Shown here piece by piece: positions 17,026 to 24,676 of a stretch of 64,000 nucleotides of DNA. The translations under genes were made by a program, and so were the position numbers. A model generated the notes under the pieces. It saw only the letters and a program-made list of their open reading frames with translations. It was not told where the DNA came from and did not search any database. Within the stretch, counting starts at the first letter, position 1, and each line of letters begins with the position of its first letter. The DNA comes from Flavobacterium sp. LMO8 (GTDB taxonomy: Bacteria; Bacteroidota; Bacteroidia; Flavobacteriales; Flavobacteriaceae), in NCBI RefSeq assembly GCF_009495755.1, contig NZ_WIBJ01000030.1, positions 248,001 to 312,000 on the forward strand, read 5' to 3'.

Positions 17026-17637
17026 ATGAAAATAATCTGCATAGGTAGAAATTACGCCGACCATATTTCGGAGTTGAATAATGAAAGACCAACAGAACCT
17101 GTGATTTTTTTAAAGCCAGATTCATCGATTTTACCAAATAAAAATCCATTTGTGATTCCAGCTTTCAGTAACGACATTCATCATGAAGTGGAGATTTTGG
17201 TTAAGATTTGTAAAGTTGGGAAGCATATCGATGTTAAATTTGCTCATAAATATTATGAAGAAATTGGTTTAGGAATCGATTTTACGGCTCGAGATGTTCA
17301 AAGTAAGCTGAAAGAGAAGGGGTTACCTTGGGAAAAAGCGAAGGCATTTGACCATTCAGCGGTAATTGGGAACTTTATATCGAAAAAAAATTATACTTCG
17401 CTAGAAAATATTAACTTTGAGTTAAAATCAAATGGAATCACCGTTCAAGAAGGTAATACAAGTTTGATGTTGTGGAAAATAGATGAGTTAATCACCTATG
17501 TTTCGCAATATTTTACCTTAAAAATTGGAGATATAATTTTTACAGGAACTCCAAAAGGTGTTGCAAAAGTTACAGAAGGTGATGTTTTAGAGGGTTTTAT
17601 TGAAGGAAAATCGATGTTTAAAATTCAAATCAGGTAG
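17026..17637 (+). CDS. Fumarylacetoacetate hydrolase (FAH) family protein
   Basis: A 203-residue single-domain FAH-fold protein. Key features are IGRNYADHISELNNERP, metal ligands in HHEVEILVKI (the E-x-E part) and the later GLGIDFTARDVQ segment with its Asp, plus GDIIFTGTPKGVAKV at the C-terminus. Members act as acylpyruvate hydrolases or oxaloacetate decarboxylases/tautomerases. ATG 17026 gives the standard MKIICIGRNY start; the longer frame starts inside a repeat. It is followed two bases later by the Hpt gene. Confidence 0.9.
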   Translation: MKIICIGRNYADHISELNNERPTEPVIFLKPDSSILPNKNPFVIPAFSNDIHHEVEILVKICKVGKHIDVKFAHKYYEEIGLGIDFTARDVQSKLKEKGLPWEKAKAFDHSAVIGNFISKKNYTSLENINFELKSNGITVQEGNTSLMLWKIDELITYVSQYFTLKIGDIIFTGTPKGVAKVTEGDVLEGFIEGKSMFKIQIR

Positions 17638-17639
17638 TT

Positions 17640-17984
17640 ATGGCATTACAATATAATTTAGCAAAGGTTTATGAAATTTCTGAAAATGATATTGAGTTTG
17701 CATTGCAAATAGTGACTTTATTCTTAGAGGAAGTTCCGGCAGAAATTAAGTCCATTAAAGTAGCAATCGAAGAAAAAGACTACACTAGAACTTATGCGTC
17801 ATGTCATAAAATAAAACCTACTTTAGATTTATTAGGAATGGACTTAGCTTATGAAGAGAATATTCAAATCATGACTTGGGCCAAAGCTGAAGGTAAAAGA
17901 AAAGAAATTAAAGAAGTATTCAAATCGTTAAAAAGTAGGATTGATTTAGCAGTAAAAGAAATTAAAAAAGATTTCAAACTGTAG
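17640..17984 (+). CDS. Stand-alone histidine phosphotransfer (Hpt) protein
   Basis: A 114-residue helical protein with an Hpt domain. The phosphoacceptor is likely His56 in [13 protein letters not shown], which matches the HxxKxxxxxxG pattern of Hpt domains. It would shuttle phosphate between the receiver of a hybrid histidine kinase and a downstream regulator. A hybrid kinase lies at 28.7 kb, but there is no direct evidence that they pair. It begins two bases after the FAH stop. Confidence 0.85.
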   Translation: MALQYNLAKVYEISENDIEFALQIVTLFLEEVPAEIKSIKVAIEEKDYTRTYASCHKIKPTLDLLGMDLAYEENIQIMTWAKAEGKRKEIKEVFKSLKSRIDLAVKEIKKDFKL

Positions 17985-18027
17985 TATTCTGTTTTTTTAT
18001 TTCCCCAAAATCTATTATGACATTCAA

Positions 18028-19275
18028 ATGAAAGCTGCTATTGTAACTATTGGTGATGAAATTCTTATTGGACAAATTGTTGATACAAATTCATCCTACA
18101 TTGCTAAAGCTTTAGATAAAATTGGAATCGCAACGCACGAAATGTTGTCTATTTCTGATGATAAACAACACATTTTAGATACATTTCATTCACTTCAAAA
18201 TAATGTAGATGTTGTTATCATAACGGGCGGATTAGGTCCAACTAAAGACGATATTACAAAGAAAACGTTTTGCGATTATTTTGAAGATGATTTAGTCGAA
18301 AATGAAGCTGTTTTAGTACATGTGAAATCGATAATTGAAGGTTTTTATAAGCGACCAATTACGCAAATTAATAGAGAACAAGCGTTAGTTCCTACAAAAG
18401 CAAAAGTCCTTTTTAATCAAGCCGGAACAGCGCCAGGAATGTGGATGGAGAAAGATAATACAGTTTTTATTTCTTTACCGGGAGTTCCTTACGAAATGAA
18501 GTATTTGATTGATAACGAAGTGATTCCAAATTTAGTTCAAAAATTTGAACGTCCTTATATTGTGCATCAAACCATCATGACTTATGGTCGCGGAGAAAGC
18601 ATGATAGCGGAACAAATTGAAGGATGGGAAGATAATTTGCCTGATTTTATCAAATTAGCGTATTTGCCAAGTCCAGGGAAAGTTCGTTTAAGATTAACGG
18701 CGAGAGGAACAAATGAAGAATTACTGAAAAATGAAATAAAACAGCAAGTTGAAAAGCTCGATTTGTTAATTCATGATATAATTGTAGGATATAATGAAGA
18801 CGAAGCTATTGAAGTAGTTTTAGGAAGATTATTGACTGAAAAAAAAGTGACAATTTCAACAGCGGAAAGTTGTACGGGTGGAAAAATAGCGGCAACTTTG
18901 TCGGCGGTTCCAGGGGCATCAAATTATTTTAAGGGAAGTGTTGTGAGTTATACCACTCAGACTAAAATAAATGTGTTAGGGGTTGCAAATGATGCTGTTG
19001 TAAAATGTGGAGTTGTAAGTGCAGAAGTTGCTACTGAAATGGCAAAGTCAGTACAAAAAATAATGGCTTCTGATTATGCAATTGCTACTACAGGAAATGC
19101 TGGTCCAACTAAAGGCGATAAAGCAGCAGAATTAGGAACGATTTTCATTGCTATTGCTACTCCAAATGGGGTTTTTGCGGAAGAATTTAATTTTGGTCAA
19201 CCCCGTGAAAAGGTCATAGATAGGGCTATTAGTAAAGCGTTGGAATTAGTTTATAAAGAAATTTTAAAAAAATAA
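18028..19275 (+). CDS. cinA: CinA-family nicotinamide nucleotide amidohydrolase / competence-damage protein
   Basis: A 415-residue two-domain protein. The N-terminal MoCF-like domain (1-170) has [20 protein letters not shown] and [14 protein letters not shown], which in family members is linked to ADP-ribose pyrophosphatase activity. The C-terminal CinA/PncC domain (about 255-412) has [20 protein letters not shown] and GNAGPTKGD, linked to NMN deamidation in NAD salvage. Length and order match full-length CinA. The first ribosomal protein gene of the next operon follows after 79 bases with its own promoter. Confidence 0.94.
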   Translation: MKAAIVTIGDEILIGQIVDTNSSYIAKALDKIGIATHEMLSISDDKQHILDTFHSLQNNVDVVIITGGLGPTKDDITKKTFCDYFEDDLVENEAVLVHVKSIIEGFYKRPITQINREQALVPTKAKVLFNQAGTAPGMWMEKDNTVFISLPGVPYEMKYLIDNEVIPNLVQKFERPYIVHQTIMTYGRGESMIAEQIEGWEDNLPDFIKLAYLPSPGKVRLRLTARGTNEELLKNEIKQQVEKLDLLIHDIIVGYNEDEAIEVVLGRLLTEKKVTISTAESCTGGKIAATLSAVPGASNYFKGSVVSYTTQTKINVLGVANDAVVKCGVVSAEVATEMAKSVQKIMASDYAIATTGNAGPTKGDKAAELGTIFIAIATPNGVFAEEFNFGQPREKVIDRAISKALELVYKEILKK

Positions 19276-19284
19276 TAAAAGATA

Positions 19285-19316
19285 GTTGTGTATATGAAAT
19301 GGATTTTGTTTCTTTG
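19285..19316 (+). promoter_or_regulatory. Promoter of the rpmB-rpmG operon
   Basis: TTG at 19285 and TTTCTTTG at 19309-19316, separated by 21 bases. The -7 box is one base off TANNTTTG. It precedes ATG 19355 by 38 bases. Confidence 0.55.
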
Positions 19317-19354
19317 CACCCTGATTTTAGATAACGAAATAAAGCTGAATAATA

Positions 19355-19597
19355 ATGTCAAGAGTTTGTGAACTTACAGGTAAAAGAGCAATGGTAGGGA
19401 ACAATGTTTCTCACGCTATGAACAAAACAAAGAGAAAATTCTCTGTTAACTTAGTAAAAAAACGTTTTTACATTCCTGAAGAAGATAGATGGGTAACGTT
19501 GAAAATTTCAACTGCTGCATTAAAAACTATTAATAAAAATGGAATTGCTGCCGTATTGAAAAATGCAAAAGCAAACGGATTTGTGAAATCTGTATAA
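19355..19597 (+). CDS. rpmB: 50S ribosomal protein L28
   Basis: An 80-residue basic ribosomal protein. It starts [20 protein letters not shown], the hallmark of bacterial L28, and has the [14 protein letters not shown] segment. It sits in the conserved order L28-L33-DUF4295-FtsY seen in Bacteroidota. The distance to the next gene is 23 bases, so it is co-transcribed. Confidence 0.97.
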   Translation: MSRVCELTGKRAMVGNNVSHAMNKTKRKFSVNLVKKRFYIPEEDRWVTLKISTAALKTINKNGIAAVLKNAKANGFVKSV

Positions 19598-19620
19598 TCC
19601 GCAATAATATATATATCAAA

Positions 19621-19803
19621 ATGGCAAAGAAAGGTAATAGAATCCAAGTTATTTTAGAATGTACTGAGCACAAAACTTCTGGAGTTCCAGGAACGTCTCG
19701 TTACATTACTACGAAAAACAAAAAAAATACTCCAGATAGATTAGAGATTAAAAAATTTAATCCAATCTTAAAGAGAGTAACTGTACATAAAGAAATTAAA
19801 TAA
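19621..19803 (+). CDS. rpmG: 50S ribosomal protein L33
   Basis: A 60-residue basic protein with [19 protein letters not shown] and [19 protein letters not shown], typical of L33. The zinc-binding Cys pairs of C+ forms are absent, with only one Cys visible, so it is a C- type L33. Second gene of the ribosomal operon. Confidence 0.97.
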
Positions 19804-19811
19804 GATAAGTC

Positions 19812-19964
19812 ATGGCAAAGAAAACCGTAGCAACTTTACAAACAGCTTCTAAAAGATTAACCAAAGCTATTAAAATGGTTAAATCTCCAAAAACTGGCGC
19901 TTACACATTCGTTGAATCTGTGATGGCTCCTGAATTAGTTGATGAATTCTTGAAAAAGAAATAA
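19812..19964 (+). CDS. DUF4295 small ribosome-linked protein
   Basis: A 50-residue basic ORF beginning MAKKTVATLQTASKRLTKAI and ending in DEFLKKK. DUF4295 proteins are found almost only in Bacteroidota, directly after L33 and before FtsY, as here. The tight eight-base gap and conserved position suggest a ribosome-associated role, which is inference. It is followed by a terminator. Confidence 0.9.
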   Translation: MAKKTVATLQTASKRLTKAIKMVKSPKTGAYTFVESVMAPELVDEFLKKK

Positions 19965-19987
19965 TTCATAGAAACAATTATATAGAT

Positions 19988-20022
19988 AAGCTACTTTCGT
20001 TTGAAAGTAGCTTTTTTATTTT
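19988..20022 (+). terminator. Terminator of the L28-L33-DUF4295 operon
   Basis: Stem AAGCTACTTTC / GAAAGTAGCTT with a four-base loop and a TTTTTT run. The promoter for ftsY overlaps it: TTTG at 20000 and TACATTTG at 20023. Confidence 0.85.
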
Positions 20023-20030
20023 TACATTTG
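20023..20030 (+). promoter_or_regulatory. Bacteroidota -7 promoter element of ftsY
   Basis: TACATTTG, exact consensus, with TTTG at 20000-20003 and a 19-base spacer. The -33 half lies inside the preceding terminator. The ATG is 60 bases downstream. Confidence 0.65.
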
Positions 20031-20089
20031 TCATATAATTGATTTTGCAGTCAATACAAAATCAGTAAAAACTTAAACCCTATTTTAGT

Positions 20090-21070
20090 ATGAGTTTTTT
20101 TAAAAAAATATTCTCTTCGGAAAAGAAAGAGCCCGTATTAAACGAGCAAGAAAAGCAAACTTTAGATAAAGGTTTAGAGAAATCGAAAACATCGTTTTTT
20201 TCTAAGCTTACTAAAGCTGTTGCAGGAAAATCGAAAGTAGATGCCGAAGTATTAGATAATTTAGAAGAAATATTAGTTTCTTCAGATGTTGGTGTTAATA
20301 CTACATTAAAGATTATCGAACGTATAGAAGAGCGTGTTTCAAAAGATAAATATTTAGGAACGGATGAATTAAATGGTATTCTTCGTGAAGAAATTGCAGG
20401 TTTATTATCGGAAACTAATTCAGGTGAAGGAACTCAGTTTGAAATTCCAACGAACAAAAAACCATATGTTATTATGGTGGTTGGTGTTAATGGTGTTGGA
20501 AAAACTACAACAATAGGTAAATTAGCTTATCAGTTTAAAAAAGCAGGTTATAATGTTGTTCTTGGAGCAGCAGATACCTTTAGAGCAGCTGCAATAGATC
20601 AATTACAAATTTGGGCAGATAGAGTAGGTGTCCCAATCGTTAAGCAACAAATGGGAAGTGATCCTGCTTCAGTTGCATTCGATACGTTACAAAGTGCGGT
20701 AGCTCAAAATGCAGATGTCGTAATTATTGATACAGCAGGTCGTTTACATAATAAAGTTGGTTTAATGAACGAACTTTCTAAAGTGAAAAAAGTAATGCAG
20801 AAAGTAGTAGAAGATACACCAAATGATGTACTTTTAGTATTAGATGGTTCAACGGGACAAAATGCTTTTGAACAAGCCAAACAATTTACAGCGGCAACAG
20901 AAGTTTCTTGCTTAGCGGTTACTAAATTAGATGGAACAGCAAAAGGGGGTGTAGTAATTGGAATTTCAGATCAGTTTCAAATACCAGTAAAATATATTGG
21001 AGTAGGTGAAGGAATTGAAGATTTACAAGTGTTTAATAAATACGAATTTGTAGATTCATTTTTTAAATAA
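20090..21070 (+). CDS. ftsY: Signal recognition particle receptor FtsY
   Basis: A 326-residue SRP-type GTPase that docks ribosome-nascent chain complexes at the membrane. The NG domain shows GVNGVGKTTTIGKLAYQF (P-loop), GAADTFRAAAIDQL, VIIDTAGRLHNKVGLMNEL and TKLDGTAKGG. The N-terminal acidic A region is short (about 30 residues), so the protein is near the minimal FtsY size. The operon position after L28, L33 and DUF4295 is typical for this phylum. Confidence 0.97.
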   Translation: MSFFKKIFSSEKKEPVLNEQEKQTLDKGLEKSKTSFFSKLTKAVAGKSKVDAEVLDNLEEILVSSDVGVNTTLKIIERIEERVSKDKYLGTDELNGILREEIAGLLSETNSGEGTQFEIPTNKKPYVIMVVGVNGVGKTTTIGKLAYQFKKAGYNVVLGAADTFRAAAIDQLQIWADRVGVPIVKQQMGSDPASVAFDTLQSAVAQNADVVIIDTAGRLHNKVGLMNELSKVKKVMQKVVEDTPNDVLLVLDGSTGQNAFEQAKQFTAATEVSCLAVTKLDGTAKGGVVIGISDQFQIPVKYIGVGEGIEDLQVFNKYEFVDSFFK

Positions 21071-21083
21071 GAAATAGGAAGTA

Positions 21084-21263
21084 ATGGAACTTTTAAAATA
21101 TAGAACCGTACAGTTATTTTTATTAGCTGTAATTATGGCTTTAGTTGCCATCCCATTTAGTGATTATGATTTTATATTTCTTACATTACGATTGGTCTCT
21201 TTCGCCATATTTATGTACTTACTGATTAAGTTTACAAGCGGTAAGAAGAAAGTAAAAAAATAA
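21084..21263 (+). CDS. Small two-helix membrane protein
   Basis: A 59-residue ORF starting ATG 13 bases after ftsY. It has two hydrophobic helices (about residues 9-24 and 30-50), a central DYDF turn and a basic tail KKKVKK that predicts a cytoplasmic C-terminus. It ends just before a strong terminator, so it belongs to the ftsY transcript. I do not recognise the family. The composition and position support a real gene. Confidence 0.65.
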   Translation: MELLKYRTVQLFLLAVIMALVAIPFSDYDFIFLTLRLVSFAIFMYLLIKFTSGKKKVKK

Positions 21264-21264
21264 A

Positions 21265-21300
21265 ATAAGTGCTGTTAGTTGATAACAGCACTTATTTTTT
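21265..21300. terminator. Bidirectional terminator between the ftsY operon and the serine hydrolase gene
   Basis: Near-perfect stem AATAAGTGCTGTTA / TAACAGCACTTATT with a five-base loop, then TTTT. The convergent serine hydrolase gene stops inside it. Confidence 0.85.
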
Positions 21301-22339
21301 CCCATAAAACTTCATCAAAGTCTGATAAACCAAAACTTTCAGCATCAGCTGCATCACCCATTCTTATAATTACAATTTTTCGACTAGGAATCACATATAT
21401 TTTTTGGTCATTTTTTCCTAAAGCACAATACATGTCACTAGGTGCTGTAGAAATTAGTGTGCCATTAAATTGAAATTGAGTTTGCGGCAAATGAAAACTC
21501 GATTTCCCATTTAACCACCACATATAGCCGTAAGCTAAATTAATATTTTGAGAAGTGGTTGTTGCATTTTGCATGTAGGCTTGAGGTACAATCTGTTTAT
21601 TTTCCCATTTTCCGCTATTTAAGGCTAATAGACCAAAACGAGCCATATTACGAGTAGTACTCCAATATACACTTAACCCTCCATTTTGAATCCAAGCACC
21701 ACCAGTCATGCCTATTTTATCTCTCAATTTTGTATTGAAATAGTTCGACCAAGTTTGTCCAGTAGATGTTGCTACTACATCTTGCAGTTTAACATATACG
21801 TTATGATACGCCCAACGAGTTCCTGCATCTGCTACGTATTGTAAATTAGCAGGAGAAACATCATCACCTAACGCATCATTTATACCGGATGACATGGTTA
21901 AAAGGTGTTTGTTAGTAATTAAATTCTCTTTTGCAAGCGGAGCACTTGTCCAACCCGTTCCTAAATAATCTGAAACCTTATTATCGATGTTTAAATGTCC
22001 TTCTTGTTCTGCTATTCCAGTAACGGTTGCTGTTAATGTTTTACCTGCACTTGCCCAGTACCATGGGTCAGTAGCACTGTGACCATTAAAATAGTTTTCC
22101 ATTACAATTTTTCCATTATGAAGAATAATAAAACCTTTGGTGTTTTTTAATTCTAAATAATCTAACAATGGTTGTACTTGTGTTTCATCCCATCCAAGCG
22201 ATGCTACTGTTTTGGTTTCCCATGAAGAAGAACCAATAGGAGGAAAGTACATAGCTTCTTCGTTTGATGAATTTCCATCGTCTGAATTACAACTCCAGAA
22301 TGAAGTAATCATTATAAAAAGTAGTGATATTTTTTTCAT
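21275..22339 (-). CDS. Serine hydrolase lipoprotein of the beta-lactamase class C / EstB type
   Basis: A 354-residue lipoprotein with lipobox FWSC (Cys17). The catalytic SxxK is Ser97-Lys100 in WASAGKTLTATVTG, and the YxN motif appears as YHN in WAYHNVYVKLQDV. The family includes esterases, D-amino-acid peptidases and class C beta-lactamases. The surface location predicts hydrolysis of cell-wall or external esters or peptides rather than drug resistance. It has a shared terminator with the convergent ftsY operon. Its upstream gap holds a weak TATTTTTA -7 box near 22380. Confidence 0.87.
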   Translation of the reverse strand: MKKISLLFIMITSFWSCNSDDGNSSNEEAMYFPPIGSSSWETKTVASLGWDETQVQPLLDYLELKNTKGFIILHNGKIVMENYFNGHSATDPWYWASAGKTLTATVTGIAEQEGHLNIDNKVSDYLGTGWTSAPLAKENLITNKHLLTMSSGINDALGDDVSPANLQYVADAGTRWAYHNVYVKLQDVVATSTGQTWSNYFNTKLRDKIGMTGGAWIQNGGLSVYWSTTRNMARFGLLALNSGKWENKQIVPQAYMQNATTTSQNINLAYGYMWWLNGKSSFHLPQTQFQFNGTLISTAPSDMYCALGKNDQKIYVIPSRKIVIIRMGDAADAESFGLSDFDEVLWEKISAVIN

Positions 22340-22447
22340 AGCTAAATAAATTTCAGAAGTTTTAAAACTTAGACAATAAAAATACGGAATAGTTTAATTC
22401 AAATGATTTTTAATTGTAATTTTAGGGTCTAATTTGGTAAATATAGT

Positions 22448-22864
22448 ATGAAAAAAAGTCTTTTTTTAATAATTTTATGCTCAGTTCTTTCTTGTAAACA
22501 GAAGGTTACAGAAGCCGATATTTCGAATTTAAATGGCTATTGGGAAATTGAAAAAGTGGAACTTCCAGATGGTGAAAAGAAAGAATACAAATTAAATGAA
22601 ACCATTGATTTTTTTAAAATTGAGGCTAATAAAGGTTTTAGAAAAAAAGTAATGCCGCAATTAGACGGTACCTATCTAACTAATGATATTCAAGAAGATA
22701 TTGTTATTACTGTTAAAGATGGTGATGCTACAATTCAATATAAAACGACTTATGCGAGTTGGCAAGAAGAGATTGTTGAATTAACAAAAGATAAATTAGT
22801 TGTTAAGAACCAACAAGATTTAGAATATCATTATATAAGACCGGTTAAATTTTCTGTAAAGTAA
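22448..22864 (+). CDS. Lipocalin-like lipoprotein
   Basis: A 138-residue lipoprotein with LSC lipobox (Cys16). The mature part opens with ISNLNGYWEIEKVELPDG, the N-terminal signature of small lipocalin-like lipoproteins in Bacteroidota, and then has alternating beta strands. Such proteins are thought to bind small hydrophobic ligands, but none is known here. The DUF721 gene follows after three bases, so the two are an operon. Confidence 0.75.
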   Translation: MKKSLFLIILCSVLSCKQKVTEADISNLNGYWEIEKVELPDGEKKEYKLNETIDFFKIEANKGFRKKVMPQLDGTYLTNDIQEDIVITVKDGDATIQYKTTYASWQEEIVELTKDKLVVKNQQDLEYHYIRPVKFSVK

Positions 22865-22867
22865 GTT

Positions 22868-23164
22868 ATGGCAAAGCGATTCAATGATGAAAGTCCGATA
22901 GGAGATGTGTTAAAACAGTTTATTACTCAAAATAAGTTGGAAGCTGGTATAGATGTGGTTAATGTTCGTGATGCTTGGAAAAACTTAATGGGAAATGGCG
23001 TCAATAATTATACAACGGAAATTCAATTAAAAGGATCTACTTTGTATGTAGCTTTGTCTTCAGCGGTTTTAAGAGAAGAATTAAGTTACGGAAAAGACAA
23101 AATCATAAAAATGATAAATGAAGAGCTTCGAAAAGATTTGGTTACAAATTTAATTTTGCGATAA
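22868..23164 (+). CDS. DUF721 (DciA-like) protein
   Basis: A 98-residue protein with the DUF721 pattern: short N-terminal region, DAWKNLMGNGVNNYT and LYVALSSAVLREELSYGKDKIIKMIN. Related DciA proteins load the replicative helicase in many bacteria lacking DnaC-type loaders. This short form lacks the long tail of some DciA proteins, and the helicase role is inference from family. It lies three bases downstream of a lipocalin-like gene and before a terminator. Confidence 0.85.
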   Translation: MAKRFNDESPIGDVLKQFITQNKLEAGIDVVNVRDAWKNLMGNGVNNYTTEIQLKGSTLYVALSSAVLREELSYGKDKIIKMINEELRKDLVTNLILR

Positions 23165-23200
23165 AAAAAACCCGATTTTTATTTTAAAAATCGGGTTTTT
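23165..23200. terminator. Terminator between DUF721 and ndk
   Basis: Stem AAACCCGATTTTT / AAAAATCGGGTTT. Poly-A and poly-T flanks make it usable in both directions for these convergent genes. Confidence 0.8.
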
Positions 23201-23217
23201 ATATAATAATTCTAAAA

Positions 23218-23637
23218 TTAGAATTGCTCTCTTCCTGAAAAATGGAAAGCACCTTCAATAGCTGCATTTTCATCAGAATCAGATCCGTGTACAGCATTTT
23301 CTCCAATTGAAGTAGCATATTTTTTACGGATAGTTCCTTCAGCTGCATCAGCAGGATTAGTAGCTCCAATTAAAGTTCTGAAATCTTCAACTGCGTTATC
23401 TTTTTCTAAGATAGCAGCTACAATTGGACCTCTTGTCATAAATTCAACTAATTCACCAAAAAATGGTCTTGCAGCGTGAACAGCGTAAAACGCTTGAGCA
23501 TCAGCAATAGTTAATTGAGTTAATTTTAAAGAAACAATTTTAAAACCACCTTCTGTAATCATGTTTAAGATTCCACCAATATGTCCGTTTTCTACAGCAT
23601 CTGGTTTAATCATTGTAAAAGTTCTGTTTGTTGCCAT
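23218..23637 (-). CDS. ndk: Nucleoside diphosphate kinase
   Basis: A 139-residue enzyme that transfers phosphate from ATP to NDPs via a phosphohistidine. The active-site His117 is in [36 protein letters not shown], the conserved N-terminus, and [14 protein letters not shown] are present. The length is normal. It has a consensus promoter and is monocistronic with a convergent neighbour. Confidence 0.97.
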   Translation of the reverse strand: MATNRTFTMIKPDAVENGHIGGILNMITEGGFKIVSLKLTQLTIADAQAFYAVHAARPFFGELVEFMTRGPIVAAILEKDNAVEDFRTLIGATNPADAAEGTIRKKYATSIGENAVHGSDSDENAAIEGAFHFSGREQF

Positions 23638-23652
23638 TTTTTAATTTTTTTG

Positions 23653-23682
23653 CAAAGGTACCATTAATAAAAGGTTTTGCAA
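23653..23682 (-). promoter_or_regulatory. Promoter of ndk
   Basis: Minus strand TACCTTTG (23653-23660) with TTG at 23680-23682, a 19-base spacer: the full Bacteroidota -33/-7 pattern. The ATG is 16 bases downstream. Confidence 0.75.
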
Positions 23683-23694
23683 ACGGTTTTTATA

Positions 23695-24522
23695 TTATTT
23701 TTTGTAGGTTTTAACTATTCTAAAACCATAAAATTCGTGAGTTTTGTTTGGTTCTGTTGAAATTCTATTTGCTGGTCTTACATAGTTAGGTTGACTATCC
23801 CAAGAACCCCCTCTTACTGTTCTTCTATCACCCATCTCTGGACCATGTGGATTATTTCCCTTTTCCATTTTATAAAAATCTTTATTATACCAATCCCAAC
23901 ACCATTCCCAAACATTTCCGCTCATATCATAAATTCCTATTTCATTGTGGTTTTTTGTTCCAACTGTATGTGGTGTTTTTTTGCTGTTTCCTTTGTGCCA
24001 AGCAACTTCATCAAGGTTGTTGCTTCCGCTAAAGTTATAAGATTTACTATTTTTTCCTCCTTTTGCTGCAAATTCCCATTCGGCTTCTGTAGGTAATCTA
24101 TAACCATTCGCATTAAAATCGCAAATAATATTTGGTCCTTTTTTTGTGTATGCAGGTTGAAGCTTTTCAGTTTTACTTAACCAGTTGCAGTATGCAATTG
24201 CTTCATTCCAAGTTATGCCATTTATTGGATAATTGTCATTCCAACCCCAACTTGGTTTTTGAGGCATTTTCATTTTATTACTTTTGATAAATTGTTTCCA
24301 TTCCCAAACGGTAACTTCAAATTTACTAATTTCAAATGTTGAAACACTAACATTGTGTTCTTTTTGTTCATCTGTATCAGCTCTTTTGTCTGAATTTTTT
24401 GAACCCATTTTAAATGTGCCTCCTTCAACTTTAACCATTTTATGAGTTTTTATTTCATTTTTAAATGAAAATAAAAGAGAAATAATAATTAAAAAGGTAG
24501 AATAAAATGTAATTTTTTTCAT
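23695..24522 (-). CDS. SUMF1/FGE-fold secreted protein lacking catalytic cysteines
   Basis: A 275-residue protein with a signal or anchor at residues 1-20 and a formylglycine-generating-enzyme fold: VEGGTFKMGS, FEISKFEVTVWEWKQFI, NGYRLPTEAEWEFAAKGG, IYDMSGNVWEWCWDWY and TVRGGSWDSQP near the C-terminus. True FGEs have two Cys after this GGS motif. Here SWDSQPNYVRPANR has none, so it is unlikely to oxidise sulfatase Cys. It may be a structural or ligand-binding relative, like some gliding-linked SUMF1 proteins. ATG 24522 is chosen because it gives a normal signal peptide. Confidence 0.85.
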   Translation of the reverse strand: MKKITFYSTFLIIISLLFSFKNEIKTHKMVKVEGGTFKMGSKNSDKRADTDEQKEHNVSVSTFEISKFEVTVWEWKQFIKSNKMKMPQKPSWGWNDNYPINGITWNEAIAYCNWLSKTEKLQPAYTKKGPNIICDFNANGYRLPTEAEWEFAAKGGKNSKSYNFSGSNNLDEVAWHKGNSKKTPHTVGTKNHNEIGIYDMSGNVWEWCWDWYNKDFYKMEKGNNPHGPEMGDRRTVRGGSWDSQPNYVRPANRISTEPNKTHEFYGFRIVKTYKK

Positions 24523-24645
24523 AAGAATATTTATTATTTTTAAGTTATGCAAATATAAAATTTTATAACACTTAAATTTAAAAATGTTAAAAAAACATAT
24601 TATTTACATCAATTAATTGATTAAAAAAATAAATATATCGTTTTT

Positions 24646-24673
24646 TATCGAATAAAAACGTTTTTAGTCGATA
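24646..24673. promoter_or_regulatory. 28-bp near-perfect palindrome between bshC and the SUMF1-fold gene
   Basis: TATCGA-AT-AAAAACGTTTTT-AG-TCGATA is an imperfect inverted repeat in an AT-rich gap of 154 bases. It lies just after the bshC stop, upstream of the SUMF1-fold gene. It could be an operator or a weak terminator; the flanking T-run favours termination only in the plus direction. Confidence 0.4.
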
Positions 24674-24676
24674 TTT

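Noticed and set aside
21275-22339. Beta-lactamase resistance gene
   Set aside because: Only the generic SxxK/YxN fold is visible; surface lipoprotein form and context fit a general serine hydrolase.
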